Assembly: GCA_001804815.1 (NCBI GenBank) | Contig: MHBI01000096.1 | Location: 1-62,042 of the forward strand | Length of the DNA: 62,042 nucleotides | Direction of reading: 5' to 3' | From: Lentisphaerae bacterium GWF2_50_93 | GTDB taxonomy: Bacteria; Verrucomicrobiota; Lentisphaeria; Victivallales; GWF2-50-93 | In this document: in pieces, positions 43,501 through 53,215 of the stretch | Layout: each line of letters opens with the position of its first letter | Position numbering within the stretch: position 1 is the first letter of the stretch | Program-made: the position numbers and the translations under genes | Notes under the pieces: generated by a model | What the model was told of the DNA's origin: nothing | Seen by the model: the letters and a program-made list of their open reading frames with translations, nothing else | Databases searched by the model: none

Positions 43501-44279
43501 GAACGCCACTGGTATTTTCCCGGAGGCATCAGGTCGCCCTTGTCGTTCGTCGCATCCCATACGATGCGCTGGCTCCCCTTCGCCATCGGCTGGCCGGAGA
43601 TCAGATTGCGTACGCGGCCGCCTTTTTCATCTTCAATCACAATGCTCGCCTTGCCGTCGACAGGCTGCTTGAAATCAAATGCGATCTGAAGCTTCCTGTC
43701 AGCTATGGTCTTCGCGAACTCGTCAAGGTTGACAAGCTGCCAAAATGCGGACGAGAGTGAAAGTTCGGCATGCGCGGCCCTTGTCGGTTCGTTCTGCAGG
43801 AATGTCTCCCTCTGGCGCGGCTGTCCGAACGGACCGACCGGCCAGTCAACCGACATCCCCATCCTGAACTTGTCCCAGCCCTCGGCCGAGGCCACGAGTT
43901 TTTCGGCAGGTACCTTGAATTCATATAGGTTTGAGGTTCCCAGCTTCCTGAAGACCGCATCCTTTTCAGTAAGGATAAGGGCCTTGTCGGCAGCAAGTCC
44001 GACTTTGAGTCCAACCGCCTGGGCACCCGCGGACGCGTCGAAAGGCTCCACGGCTACTGCGACATTCAAAATATTCTTCCTGAGTGAAACCGCATAGGCC
44101 ACGCGCGGCGAAACGGCGGTGGACACAACGAGCATGTCTTCTTCGGATGTGACGACAGGAGTGTTGTCGGGCTTCGGTTCTACAGCCGCATTCGCGGCTT
44201 CCGGCCTCTGTGACGACTCATTGCATCCGTACAAGAACAGCAATGCAACCGCAAAACAGCTGAGAATTGTTTTTTTCAT
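40578..44279 (-). CDS. Giant propeller lipoprotein with Ig-like, EF-hand-type loop and CBM9-like domains
   Basis: 1233 residues. MKKTILSCFAVALLFLYGCN carries a lipobox (LYGC). Around residues 205-265 an FlgD-type Ig-like segment reads GKASIVIEDEKGGRVRNLIS ... IVWDATNDKGDLMPPGKYQW. NHL-like blades follow: GLAVGPDGKFYVSDSKSHVV and MGLVMSADGHLWVTENSRWK. A calcium-loop motif DRNGDGKMEKEE is near residue 738. The C-terminal ~190 residues (PRIDGKGDGWSGD ... DAKNLYLFYNVKDASPW) form a CBM9-like module ending YWSNQATGLINDVPGE. No catalytic residues are evident, so a surface glycan-binding role is the best guess. It shares this architecture with the next two upstream genes. AAGGAG precedes the ATG. Confidence 0.75.
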   Translation of the reverse strand: MKKTILSCFAVALLFLYGCNESSQRPEAANAAVEPKPDNTPVVTSEEDMLVVSTAVSPRVAYAVSLRKNILNVAVAVEPFDASAGAQAVGLKVGLAADKALILTEKDAVFRKLGTSNLYEFKVPAEKLVASAEGWDKFRMGMSVDWPVGPFGQPRQRETFLQNEPTRAAHAELSLSSAFWQLVNLDEFAKTIADRKLQIAFDFKQPVDGKASIVIEDEKGGRVRNLISGQPMAKGSQRIVWDATNDKGDLMPPGKYQWRSISHPGIRPEYVMSFCDGSGSNHGTLHSAATGGKYLFFGTSVSEGGYELIQLEQDGKFVRGYNSPMGHGLAKVAVAADDKFLYAAYDGTGWTQKVDRNKPDWKAENKITLVKIDFNSGNVVDYSKERFAVISSYWIGPGSPEKMPGSRTALSGMAFLNGKLYIGDSVKNAVLEVDPEKGTVLRSIALANPAALAAGKGKLYALSEKKLLELDLAAGKAGKIISDKLEGNSAGLAVGPDGKFYVSDSKSHVVRMFDAAGKSAGVIGKPGGITYGSAEIRTKMGGYGEEGEEAMVTPGPYDPLRLHNPMGLVMSADGHLWVTENSRWKPKRLAAYDTVKGTMWKEFFGPTAYGAPGCGFDPEDSTRWFGQDTLFKIDLKAKTSTPVSTLGGEEGMHYRFWKQDGRTFVIAYGKITYIEELLPNNTLKLLAFLSSGHQYAYAHSWNPPKEFVEAFKRDYPNVKYEYGKTGQPNHGYGMIWVDRNGDGKMEKEEIEFSTAAESLAGSGWGHDFNDLTIRVPAKVAGKSVMVTLKPDGWWPGGAPKYPGLNDAVKAAIQIDGPSWSGLETTVDRFGNMIVNSDPEMKAFSPEGRTLWNYPNRWTNVHGSHGAPLPSAGELQGILFFTGVAPLDDKSDVMVMNGNHGRAFVMTTDGLYVDEMFPDCRLMTNPQAGGVGILGGECFGGAFGLSKSDGNYYFQGGGIEYRIYRVEGLKETVRGGGSLSVTAEQVAAAERNRSRKVAADAKPCSTRIPYAKEPPRIDGKGDGWSGDPVAQWNKGNQFPVTIRAAYDAKNLYLFYNVKDASPWVNNGKDWQLLFKTGDSVDLQIGSDPNANPKRSGPVPGDLRLLIAPFQGGNIAVLYRHRQPGASDNVVFQSPWRNEKVDSVKKLESANIAVTKSGDSYNVEVAVPLADLGLANDAGKTLRGDFGIVYGDAEGTTNIFRNYWSNQATGLINDVPGEIMLSPNMWGDITMEVLP

Positions 44280-44362
44280 ATGCTCCTTATCTGTTAATTT
44301 TCAATATATAATATTTCATGATGACTTCCAAAATAGATTTAGAATTTTTCCAACTCCCAGCT

Positions 44363-44430
44363 TTCGTTAGTAGTTAACGCATTCTTGCGTGTCTCTTAAG
44401 AACAGCCAATAATGGCTTAACTACCAAACA
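44363..44430. repeat. GTAGTTAA-family repeat
   Basis: TTCGTTAGTAGTTAACGCAT with TCTTGCGTG, then the opposing AACAGCCAATAATGGCTTAA and CTACCAAACA. Almost the same sequence stands upstream of the next giant gene at 49092-49160 and at 16539-16615. It lies in the 200-bp gap between two giant propeller genes. Confidence 0.75.
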
Positions 44431-44479
44431 AAATAATTATACAGCATTATCCATACTCATTTAAAGTATCATCGGAACC

Positions 44480-47400
44480 TCAACGGAATTCCCAATCGCC
44501 CCAGAGGGCTGGGACTAATTCGGCTTCGGAGGGCACATCAGAAACGATGCCGGTTGCCTTGTTGCTCCAGTAAATACGCGTCATCGTCTGGGCTCCATCG
44601 CCGCGCAGGATGCCGATGTCCCCCTTGATTCTCTTTCCTGCTGCGGGATTAAGACCGAGGATTTTCAACGGTATTGAGATCTCGTAGGCACCCTTCCCAT
44701 CAGCTGTCAGCTGAACTTTGTCACTGACATCCTCGACCTGGTCGAACTTGATCGTCCGCCACGGCGAACTGAATGGAACTTTTCTGTCATCAGGCGTCCC
44801 AGGTACGACAGGACGGTAGATCAACGCCTTGGTCTTGCCTTTGACTTGAGTTACCAAGAGGCGCATGTCTCCTTCAACAGGTGATCGGCGCTTGGGACTG
44901 GCATTTGAATTGGAACCGATCATCAGTTCAAGCGTGCCGCCAGTCTTGAATGGGGCAAGAGGCATTTCACCGGAATTCCTCAGAAGATCCTTATTGCCTG
45001 TCCTCCATGCGGCGAACAGCTTTCCATCGGCCACGACGACTGCTCCCCGTATATCGTAGGGTTTCGATTTGGAATCAAAATATGCCCCTACTCCTCTTTT
45101 TTCTATTTCAACCCACGAGGCTCCTGTCCAGTCATCCAGCTTGCCATCGACTGTCGGCACAGTTGTTTGAACAGACACATGCATGACACCGCCGCCCTGC
45201 TCCAGCTTGCGTTTTTCCTCAAGAGCAACCTGATATGCCTGCACCTTCTTCAAGTCGTCCGCAGTAACGCTCAAGCTGCCTGCTGGCAATCGGCGGAGAG
45301 TTTCCAGACCTTCGATTTTTATAAGTGCACATGCTTCCTTGTTGTACACGAGATAGACCTGTCCGTCGGACGCCTGGTTGATCGTCGGCCAGAAATGCTC
45401 ATCGTAGGGACTTATGCCTTTCAGGCTCATGCCGCGCTGCGCGATCGGTATCTGCCACGCCCTGCCGATGCGGATGTCTTCAAACAAGGAAGCCACAAAC
45501 AAACCGTCGCTTGTGAACAAATAGACGTTCCCCATATTCCCGTTGATGCACCACAGGGGTCCGGCTTCCGAACCTTTGGGATTTACAAAACCACCCAGCA
45601 GGCGTGTCGTTCCAATTAACTCACCCAGCCGATCAGGCTTGGGCGCCTCATGCGAGGGATGCAGTCCGGGCCACAGACTCGGGTAGCTCCATGTCATGCC
45701 GCCATCCCTTCCTCCGCACAGCGAACTCGTCAGGAAGGGTTTGACTCCGAGGGTGATGACGGTGTTGCCGTCGGAATCCACCAGCGCCTGTGAACCTCCG
45801 GACGTATTTGAAGGAGTCACGCCTTCTGCCAGCACCTGTCCTTTGGAGAAGTCGTATGTCGGCACGCCTTGCTCAGTGAAGTTCGTCGGAGAAAACTTCA
45901 TCGCCTTGTCACCGACATGCGCGACACAAAGGGAAAAGTCCGGCATCACGGTCACACCGCCTGATCTGCCTTTCTGGAACACCACTTCATCAGGCTGCAC
46001 CTTGCTGTCGCAGTTCAAATCCGACCATATGAAGAACGCTAAATTCTTCCCGTTGTCCCTGCCCGGATCCTTGGCGCCTACGTCGACATCCTTCGGCCAG
46101 AAAGGCTTGAACTTTTCATCCTTCAGGATATTCCAGTAGTTCGCCACTCCTGCAGCTGCGACTGGACGAATGATTCCATCGAAATCCTCGAATATGAAAG
46201 TAGGACTCGAACCGTTGGTAGGATTGCTGTTATAGCAGTTGGTAAAGTAACGTTGCTTCTCCTTGAAGAAATAATATTTTGGAACTTCCCTGTACAGCGA
46301 ACGCTCCGGTGCCGCTCCGCCAGCCCATCCATCAGGCAGCTTTAAATCGGCAGCAGACGGACGGTAGGGTACGCTCGTCAATTGCGATGTTCCCTTTTCC
46401 CAGTCGAGTTTGAATTCCATGAGGCCATTGGCGTCGTCGGCATGGTAGAAGATATTCTTGTCAGCGGAATCAAGCGCCCCGCCTCCACCGTATTTCGGCG
46501 GACCGTAAAACGCATTCACAAACTTTCCATCAGTCGTCCACACACTCACGCGCTTCGGCAGGAAATCCTGTTCTGTCACCCACAGCTGTTTCTTCGAATC
46601 AACAGCGATTCCACGCGGATTGTTCATGTGGCGCTGGTCATACGGGCCAGCCTTCGGCGCGCCAGGATTTCCAATCGCGCGGACGAGTTTACCCTGCGGG
46701 TTAAAAACTTTCACCTGATGGCTGCTGCCGCGGTCGCTGACGTAGATATTCGCCTCATGATCAAGAGTAATTCCAAAAGGATCTTCAAGTCCTGATGACA
46801 CGATGACCTTGGGTTTTTGCTGGCTCATAGGCTGCTCCATGAACAAAACCTGTTTCCCGGAAATCACCAGAAGCCGCCCTTTGCCGTCATACGCAATACC
46901 GCGCGGCGAATCGACTGCGATCTTCGCGAGTATCTCGCCCATTTTCCTATCTCCGCCATCCTTGGCGTTGATGAAGTACAGCTGATTACGCTGGTTCATG
47001 CTGCAGGCAACAATACCGTTGTAAGCGGCAAGACCGCAAATTTCCTCCTCATAATTTACCAGGCCGGTTCCCTGCGAGGTAGTTTCCGGCGTAGATATTT
47101 TTTCCAATGCCTGCACGAGCACAGGCTTGTCCTGTCCATCCGTGAGAGCAGTCACACGCAACTCCGCAGTTGGAGTTTTCTTATCGGTATAATCAACCGT
47201 GCCGACAGATGCAACATAGAGCCTCGCCTTTGGATCAGCATCCGGCCCATCATCCCGGGCAAGATAAGGAGCTGCCGTCCAAGTGCCGCCAACCCATTTC
47301 TTACCGCCTCTTTTCTTTCCGTCCAAGTCCACCCAGATCAATCCATCAGGGCCTTCCGTGATATATGCTCCAAGGTAAACTACCGGCTCCTTCGTAGGGG

Positions 47401-49009
47401 ATTTTGCAGCGGGGATAAACAACGCAGACTGAGGAGGAGTGTGGTTGGCAAGCCACGCACCTGTATTGTCGCGCGTACTCCATGGCGGATTTCCGTTGCT
47501 GTAAACTGAGAATTCATATCGGTAGTCGATGTCCTTCCTCCACAATCCCCTGACCCGGTATTCCCCCGGCCCGACAAGCTGTTCAGGAATATGATAGAGA
47601 CCGTGGCTTGCAGCATCGAAGTCGCGTCCAAGGTCATCAGTACCGTCCCACCACGCAATGTTCCCGCCTTTCTTGAATGGCGTCTCGGAAACCAGATTGC
47701 GGATGCGTTTGCCATCCTTGTCTTCAATCACAAGCGTGACAAAACCATCTTCGGGCAGCGTGAATTTCACCGGTATCAGATTCTTCGTCTCGTCATCTTT
47801 TGCATCGACCACCGGCAATGCCGTTTCCAATTTTTCCTTGCCCAGCGCATGCAACGCCATCAGTTCGCACAACTCCACGCGCTTCCCGCCCATCGAATGG
47901 CCCTTCGTGTGCCCGTGCTCGCGGTTCTGCACGTCGGCATCCTCAACAAATGGAGCAGTGATACGCAGACGCACGGCGCGTGTGGTCACATCCTTCTCGA
48001 AATCCAGCCAGCTCACCGGAAGCCCTAGCGGATACAATGTCCTCAGTCCGGATACGTTCGTGACCGTTTCCCAGTCTGCATCAACTGCATCGCGAGGATG
48101 CGTGGTTTCCGCACCCTTGTAGATCTGAATGTCCGCAGAATAGAAAAACGGCACCAGGAAAGCCAAACCGCGCAGAGATACCGGACGCGGCCAAACCAGC
48201 ATTATCCACTCGGGATCTTCCGCAACCAGCTTCGCCGCCGCGAAACTTTCCTTGTTGCCGCCGTTGATGTTCTCCCACCCGTTCCAGTAGCCATCCCTGT
48301 TTCCATTATTGAGCCTGGATGCTTTTTCATTGGAGTTCCGTGTTACCGCAGCCGCGATAGGTGCGATATTCGCAAACCGTTCCGGAAGGACATATGCACC
48401 GCCTAATGTCCCGGCGTACAAGCCGTCTCCGACAACATCAGCCACGTCCGACGTCGTATGGGAGAAGCGAATCGCCCGGCTTTGCGTGGCGGGGGGCAGA
48501 GTCCACAAGGCGCTGTCCTCTCGCCCTTTCAATTCGTCGCCAGTGACTTTCCCGTCCTTGATGCGCTGCGCCGGGATCCACTGCGATTCATCCGCCATGT
48601 TCCCGGGATATGCCGCTTCAGCCTTCAGTACGCTGACCCTGATATTTCCACCGGCCAATATCGCGCCTATCGGAACCGGCTTTGTAAAACCGATCCTTAT
48701 ATGACGGACTCCAAGTGCTTTTGATTTTCCAAACTCGTACCCATAGGGCCTGCGCGTCCTGGAATCCTGCACCCAAACCATTCCCACCGGCATGCGATCA
48801 ATATTCTTCTTTTGAGCATCTGGAATCGGCGCCTCCCTGCCGTCAGACCATTCTGCATAGGCGGCTGGATCAAGATCGCCCACCTTGAGCGGTGTCTGGA
48901 ATATCCCTCTGCGCAGATCCGTCTTGTCAGCCTTGTCCTGGGCGGTACATACCGTTGCAAGTGCAATGAGAAATATCCACAGGCACGTTTTTTTACGCAG
49001 AGAATTCAT
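44480..49009 (-). CDS. Giant secreted propeller protein with discoidin-like, Ig-like, EF-hand-type and CBM9-like parts
   Basis: About 1509 residues. The signal peptide is MNSLRKKTCLWIFLIALATV then CTAQ. The N-terminal ~400 residues resemble F5/8 type C (discoidin) modules (VRHIRIGFTKPVPIGAILAG; LRGLAFLVPFFYSADIQIYK; TTRAVRLRITAPF). An Ig-like FlgD-type segment follows (GFVTLVIEDKDGKRIRNLVS ... WWDGTDDLGRDFD). NHL-like blades include GITLDHEANIYVSDRGSSHQ and GIAVDSKKQLWVTEQDFLPK. The EF-hand-like loop DLNCDSKVQPDE is near residue 1000. The C-terminal CBM9-like part (VDGKLDDWTGASW) ends YWSNKATGIVSDVPSE. The start at 49009 is chosen for its GGGGAAG; ATGs at 49024 and 49087 are in frame. Confidence 0.72.
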   Translation of the reverse strand: MNSLRKKTCLWIFLIALATVCTAQDKADKTDLRRGIFQTPLKVGDLDPAAYAEWSDGREAPIPDAQKKNIDRMPVGMVWVQDSRTRRPYGYEFGKSKALGVRHIRIGFTKPVPIGAILAGGNIRVSVLKAEAAYPGNMADESQWIPAQRIKDGKVTGDELKGREDSALWTLPPATQSRAIRFSHTTSDVADVVGDGLYAGTLGGAYVLPERFANIAPIAAAVTRNSNEKASRLNNGNRDGYWNGWENINGGNKESFAAAKLVAEDPEWIMLVWPRPVSLRGLAFLVPFFYSADIQIYKGAETTHPRDAVDADWETVTNVSGLRTLYPLGLPVSWLDFEKDVTTRAVRLRITAPFVEDADVQNREHGHTKGHSMGGKRVELCELMALHALGKEKLETALPVVDAKDDETKNLIPVKFTLPEDGFVTLVIEDKDGKRIRNLVSETPFKKGGNIAWWDGTDDLGRDFDAASHGLYHIPEQLVGPGEYRVRGLWRKDIDYRYEFSVYSNGNPPWSTRDNTGAWLANHTPPQSALFIPAAKSPTKEPVVYLGAYITEGPDGLIWVDLDGKKRGGKKWVGGTWTAAPYLARDDGPDADPKARLYVASVGTVDYTDKKTPTAELRVTALTDGQDKPVLVQALEKISTPETTSQGTGLVNYEEEICGLAAYNGIVACSMNQRNQLYFINAKDGGDRKMGEILAKIAVDSPRGIAYDGKGRLLVISGKQVLFMEQPMSQQKPKVIVSSGLEDPFGITLDHEANIYVSDRGSSHQVKVFNPQGKLVRAIGNPGAPKAGPYDQRHMNNPRGIAVDSKKQLWVTEQDFLPKRVSVWTTDGKFVNAFYGPPKYGGGGALDSADKNIFYHADDANGLMEFKLDWEKGTSQLTSVPYRPSAADLKLPDGWAGGAAPERSLYREVPKYYFFKEKQRYFTNCYNSNPTNGSSPTFIFEDFDGIIRPVAAAGVANYWNILKDEKFKPFWPKDVDVGAKDPGRDNGKNLAFFIWSDLNCDSKVQPDEVVFQKGRSGGVTVMPDFSLCVAHVGDKAMKFSPTNFTEQGVPTYDFSKGQVLAEGVTPSNTSGGSQALVDSDGNTVITLGVKPFLTSSLCGGRDGGMTWSYPSLWPGLHPSHEAPKPDRLGELIGTTRLLGGFVNPKGSEAGPLWCINGNMGNVYLFTSDGLFVASLFEDIRIGRAWQIPIAQRGMSLKGISPYDEHFWPTINQASDGQVYLVYNKEACALIKIEGLETLRRLPAGSLSVTADDLKKVQAYQVALEEKRKLEQGGGVMHVSVQTTVPTVDGKLDDWTGASWVEIEKRGVGAYFDSKSKPYDIRGAVVVADGKLFAAWRTGNKDLLRNSGEMPLAPFKTGGTLELMIGSNSNASPKRRSPVEGDMRLLVTQVKGKTKALIYRPVVPGTPDDRKVPFSSPWRTIKFDQVEDVSDKVQLTADGKGAYEISIPLKILGLNPAAGKRIKGDIGILRGDGAQTMTRIYWSNKATGIVSDVPSEAELVPALWGDWEFR

Positions 49010-49091
49010 ACTGAACTTCCCCATATTTAAACCCTTGAAATTTCCTAATAAGACAAGAAGATGATGCCATTTTGAGTTTTTCCACATGGTA

Positions 49092-49210
49092 TTCGTTAGT
49101 AGTTAACGCATTATTGCGTGTCTCTGAAGAACAGCCAAAATTGGCTTAACTACAAACAAATCAACCAAATTAGAATTCGTTCGTAGTTAAGCCCGTGAGG
49201 GCTGTTCTTT
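49092..49210. repeat. GTAGTTAA-family repeats, one full and one half copy
   Basis: A full copy (49092-49160: TTCGTTAGTAGTTAACGCAT ... TTGGCTTAACTACAAACAAA) is followed by a half copy (49176-49210: TTCGTTCGTAGTTAAGCCCG with TGAGGGCTGTTCTTT). Together they fill the gap between two giant genes. Confidence 0.75.
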
Positions 49211-49267
49211 ATATTTCTATGATGTGTTCCTTGGACATTGGAAATTCCTTGTTCGTTATTGGACAAT

Positions 49268-52200
49268 TTATTCAAGGGTTATAATTCCCCAGCGTTCAGG
49301 GACCAGATCGGCCTCGCCCGGTATGTCGTTCACAAGGTTTGTCTCCTTGTTGCTCCAATACTGTCGCGAAACTGTCATCGTGCCGCCGTCATCCGCGAAA
49401 AGCACACCGGCGTCGGCCTTGAGCTTGAGTCCGGATTTCGGAGCGATGCCAAGGAGCTTCCATGGAATCGCAGCCTCTACAAAATAGCCGCCGTTGACTG
49501 CGGAAGTCGCAACTTTTACGTCCGGCGCCATCACGACGCGGTCAAACGGGATCGTGCGTGCCGGAGAGGCAAACCCGAAACCTTCGCCCTTCGCCGCACC
49601 GGGTACGAACTTCTGGTTCAATACTGCCACAGGCTTGCCATCCTTGACCGTCATGACAATCCTTGTGTTGCCTTCGCCCTTCGCCTTCTGGGGTTCTGGT
49701 CCTACCATGATGTCGACCACGTCGCCGCTCTTAAACAGCAGCCTGTAGTCCTGTCCGACATTCTTCATCTGCGAACGCGGCGCGAATACACGGTACGCAA
49801 GATAGAGATTGTCGGCATCGTAGGATGCCTGGACTCGCCCATAACGTTTCTGCTTGCTTTCCTGGATCTCAAGAAGCTGCTTGCTGTCATCCATAAGATC
49901 AGACCACTTGTCAGACTTGCCGTCAATCGCCACTGGGGCTTTAGCCTTGGCGACCTGATAGACTTTCGCCTGTCCGGACTGAGCGGATTTTTCCTGGAGC
50001 ATCTTCTGCGCCTCTGCGTATTGCGCGGGAGTGTATGTGAATTTACCTGCAAGCCTCTTGATCGTATCGAGTCCTTTGACCTCCATCACACGCGCATCTG
50101 TTCCGCCGATGGTCAGATAGATCCTGCCGTCAGTCCCCTTGATGAAGTTGCCGCCGAAGCTCTCGCCGCCAGCGCTGATCGCGTCCATCGACATGCCTTT
50201 CACGGCCTGGCTTGGAATCTCGAATCCGCCGCGCGTATCCTTGAACAGCGCCTGGATCCAGAGTGCGTCATTTGTGAAGAGATAGTTCTCGCCGAGATTT
50301 CCGTTGAGATCGAAGACCTCTCCAACATCTCCTCCGAGATTCACCACTCCAAGGTATGACGATGGCCCGATCAGATAACCCGGCTTCGATGCCTTTGCGG
50401 TATGCGATCCATGGACTGACGTGTGCTTGTTGGGATAGCCGCCGATCACGCGCCCGTCCTTTTCGACTGCGATCAGTGGATCCTGGTTTAGATATACCCG
50501 GCCATTGTCACCGCCGATGATCATTCCTTCGCCGTTGCCTTTTCCGATGACCTGCAGATCCGCCTTCACTATCTGCAGCTTGCTCACGTCATATACCGGT
50601 GCTCCGACGCTGTTGATTCCGGTGATCGGAACCTTGACCAGCGCGTTCGCGTTCCTCAACAAGTAAGTGAGCGTACCCTCATTGTCAGGCAGCTGTCCCC
50701 AGTAGAAACTGGAAGCATCAACAGGTTTTCCATCCATTTCCGGCATGGCGAAACTCAGCTCATCCTTCTGTACAAGTCCGTCTCCATTCTTGTCGACCCA
50801 TGCGTAGATATTACCGCCCTTGCCGGCAAAAAGCTCATTCTTGAATTTCGTCCATTCCCCTACTAGCTTTTCCGGCTTGTCCACTTTCGGCACAATCCCT
50901 ACGTTAGCCACCGATTTCCACACCTTGCCATCCCAGTATACGCACGTGATCTCCGAAGCCCCGCGCGCTGAGCCGCCGGTGAATCCATAAAGTTTTCCAT
51001 CACGCCTGACCATCTTGCTTGTAACATAATTATGTATCCTGGGAGGAAAGATTTCATTTGGATTATCGCTTCCGTCCAGGGAATATGTCGGCTCATAGGT
51101 CCCCTTGTCCAGATCGATCCTGTAGACGGTGTCATTGGAAAACGCCATCGTCGAATCAAAGGGATTGATTGCGCCGGTACCTGAATAAGTCGCAGTGCCG
51201 ACAAGATCCTTGACAAGCTTTCCGCTGTCTGCATCCCAGATGCTCGTACGTTTCGGATTCATCGTCTCCTCGGTCACCCACAGGCGGTTCTTGCTGTCAA
51301 CCGCAATCTGCCCGGGCTTGCGCATCGCGTCCGCGATGAACGCACCGCTCAGGGGGCGTCCGCCCTTCTTTCCGATTTCCCTGACAAGCTTTCCTTCAGG
51401 CGAGAACACCTTTACATTCTGATCATTTCCACGTACGGAAAGATAGATATTTCCCTTTGAATCAGTCGCCAGGCCATAGCCATCGGCAAAAGATCCGTCT
51501 GCGAAGTTCGCAATTTTGCCGTCGGCCCCGACTTTCACGAGCTTGCCTTCGGACAGTACTATCCATCCGTCATTGAAGGAAGTCACAGCTTCAGGCCCCT
51601 TGACCTTGATTTCAGATTTCACATCGCCGGTCTCGGCGTCAATGATCTTGACGACATCCTCGCAGTTCAAGCAGACCGCCAGCTGTCCCTTGCTGAGGGC
51701 TATGGCTGTCATGTTGACTTTGAACGGCTTTCCTTCACCGCCTGCTCCGACGGGTTTTGTCGACTGGTCCTGCACGACCTTGTAATTTGAAACCAGGAGA
51801 TCGAGGACTGGGGCATCGTTGCCTGCGGCATCCTTGACCATCTTCTTCCATGGCGCATATTTTCCAGTGGCGATATCCACGCGGTAGATGGTGGCTTCCT
51901 TGCCTTCATTGGAAATCCAGAGTATTTTCCCGTCGGTAGCGAGCGAGGCGCGTCCGCCGTCGAATGCCACGCGGTTCGCAAGGCCCCAGAGCCGCTGTCC
52001 GGTCAGATCCAGGCCAATCAGATATTTTCCGCCCTCGCCCATGGGGCATGCAAGCGCAACATAATCTCCGGCGGCGGCCGCCGCATGGGGAGCAGTGTGG
52101 TCTCCATAGAAAGCGCCTCGGCCGTCGGAAGTGTCCCAGGTCGGATTTCCCGGGTTGGCGAAAGACATCACGTAATTGACATGTATTCCATCGTGGTATA

Positions 52201-53215
52201 TCGCCTTGAACTTGTAGTCGCCGGCCGGAACAGATTTTCCAGAGTCGTCAAGGCCGTCCCATTTCTCCACATTCTTTCCAGCCTTGCGCGATGCGGCGGC
52301 TACGAGATTGCGGACGCGTCTGCCATCCTTGTCGTCGACCGCAAGAGTCACTTTCGCATCCTTCGGCAGTTCGTATGCGATGTCGACCGGGCCTGTCGCC
52401 TCTTCGGCGGCCGTCGCCTTCATCCAGGAAGGTTCGGGAAGTTTCAGATTTCCTGCGGGCTCCAAAATAACTTCGCCCCAGCTCTTGTGGGCTGTCCAGA
52501 AAAACTCGCGGCTGCTTGTGCCTTCCATGAGGTTGTCTGCGTAGCGGTGCACAGGCCAGTCGGCCTCGCCCCAGAGCAGTTCGACGCCTATGCTGATCTT
52601 TTCGCCGGCCTTGAACTTCTTGCCGGCGATAAGGCTCCACGGCATCTTGATCTCCTGGACATATCCCTTGCCGTCGGCATCCTTCTTGAACGCCATCTCT
52701 GCGCCATCGCTCAGTTTCGGAGAACCGTCACTGCTCAGGAGGAGCTTGCTTCCACCGCCAAAAGGGTCGGTCAGGCTCTTGCCATATTCGACATGGATTG
52801 CAGGCTCGTTCTTGGCGGCGTAATACCATGCAGTCACGTGGCTGATCTTGTCGGTCTTTATGCGCATCTGGATGCAGTCGCCGGCCCAGCCCTTGTTCGC
52901 TGCAAAGCGCGGATCATGGCAGTTGCCCATCGGTATCGGATCCTTCCAGTGGATGGAGACATAGAGGTTGTCCGCATCATACATGTAGGCGACAGTTCCG
53001 CTGTAGACGTCCTTCAGGGTCTCGACATCGTAGCACTGGAGATACTGTCCGGACAGATCCCAGTCGTCGAGGTTTCCATCTATGACGACCGGCTTCACAG
53101 CCGGCACGGCATGTACCCCTCTTGTCTCAGTCTGCGTGCCCATTGCCACCCCCGACACGGCCATTGCAAGAACGGCCAGCGCCACACTCAAGATTCTCCG
53201 ACAATTCATTTTCAT
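49268..53215 (-). CDS. Giant secreted propeller protein with CBM9-like domains at both ends
   Basis: 1315 residues. A signal peptide (ILSVALAVLAMAVSGVAMG) is followed by an N-terminal CBM9-like module (VKPVVIDGNLDDWDLSGQYL ... DADNLYVSIHWKDP, about 38-250). Next come the Ig-like segment with VDDKDGRRVRNLV and WDGLDDSGKSVPAGDYKF, and NHL-like blades (GLATDSKGNIYLSVRGNDQN, QIAVDSKNRLWVTEETMNPK). The calcium-loop motif DKNGDGLVQKDE is near residue 805, and a second CBM9-like module (VAIDGKSDKWSD ... YDADNLYLAYRVF) ends YWSNKETNLVNDIPGEADLV. It is the first of the three giants after the pseudopilin gene. GGGGAGA lies before the ATG. A sugar-binding scaffold or sensor is likely; no enzyme motif is seen. 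Confidence 0.75.
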   Translation of the reverse strand: MKMNCRRILSVALAVLAMAVSGVAMGTQTETRGVHAVPAVKPVVIDGNLDDWDLSGQYLQCYDVETLKDVYSGTVAYMYDADNLYVSIHWKDPIPMGNCHDPRFAANKGWAGDCIQMRIKTDKISHVTAWYYAAKNEPAIHVEYGKSLTDPFGGGSKLLLSSDGSPKLSDGAEMAFKKDADGKGYVQEIKMPWSLIAGKKFKAGEKISIGVELLWGEADWPVHRYADNLMEGTSSREFFWTAHKSWGEVILEPAGNLKLPEPSWMKATAAEEATGPVDIAYELPKDAKVTLAVDDKDGRRVRNLVAAASRKAGKNVEKWDGLDDSGKSVPAGDYKFKAIYHDGIHVNYVMSFANPGNPTWDTSDGRGAFYGDHTAPHAAAAAGDYVALACPMGEGGKYLIGLDLTGQRLWGLANRVAFDGGRASLATDGKILWISNEGKEATIYRVDIATGKYAPWKKMVKDAAGNDAPVLDLLVSNYKVVQDQSTKPVGAGGEGKPFKVNMTAIALSKGQLAVCLNCEDVVKIIDAETGDVKSEIKVKGPEAVTSFNDGWIVLSEGKLVKVGADGKIANFADGSFADGYGLATDSKGNIYLSVRGNDQNVKVFSPEGKLVREIGKKGGRPLSGAFIADAMRKPGQIAVDSKNRLWVTEETMNPKRTSIWDADSGKLVKDLVGTATYSGTGAINPFDSTMAFSNDTVYRIDLDKGTYEPTYSLDGSDNPNEIFPPRIHNYVTSKMVRRDGKLYGFTGGSARGASEITCVYWDGKVWKSVANVGIVPKVDKPEKLVGEWTKFKNELFAGKGGNIYAWVDKNGDGLVQKDELSFAMPEMDGKPVDASSFYWGQLPDNEGTLTYLLRNANALVKVPITGINSVGAPVYDVSKLQIVKADLQVIGKGNGEGMIIGGDNGRVYLNQDPLIAVEKDGRVIGGYPNKHTSVHGSHTAKASKPGYLIGPSSYLGVVNLGGDVGEVFDLNGNLGENYLFTNDALWIQALFKDTRGGFEIPSQAVKGMSMDAISAGGESFGGNFIKGTDGRIYLTIGGTDARVMEVKGLDTIKRLAGKFTYTPAQYAEAQKMLQEKSAQSGQAKVYQVAKAKAPVAIDGKSDKWSDLMDDSKQLLEIQESKQKRYGRVQASYDADNLYLAYRVFAPRSQMKNVGQDYRLLFKSGDVVDIMVGPEPQKAKGEGNTRIVMTVKDGKPVAVLNQKFVPGAAKGEGFGFASPARTIPFDRVVMAPDVKVATSAVNGGYFVEAAIPWKLLGIAPKSGLKLKADAGVLFADDGGTMTVSRQYWSNKETNLVNDIPGEADLVPERWGIITLE

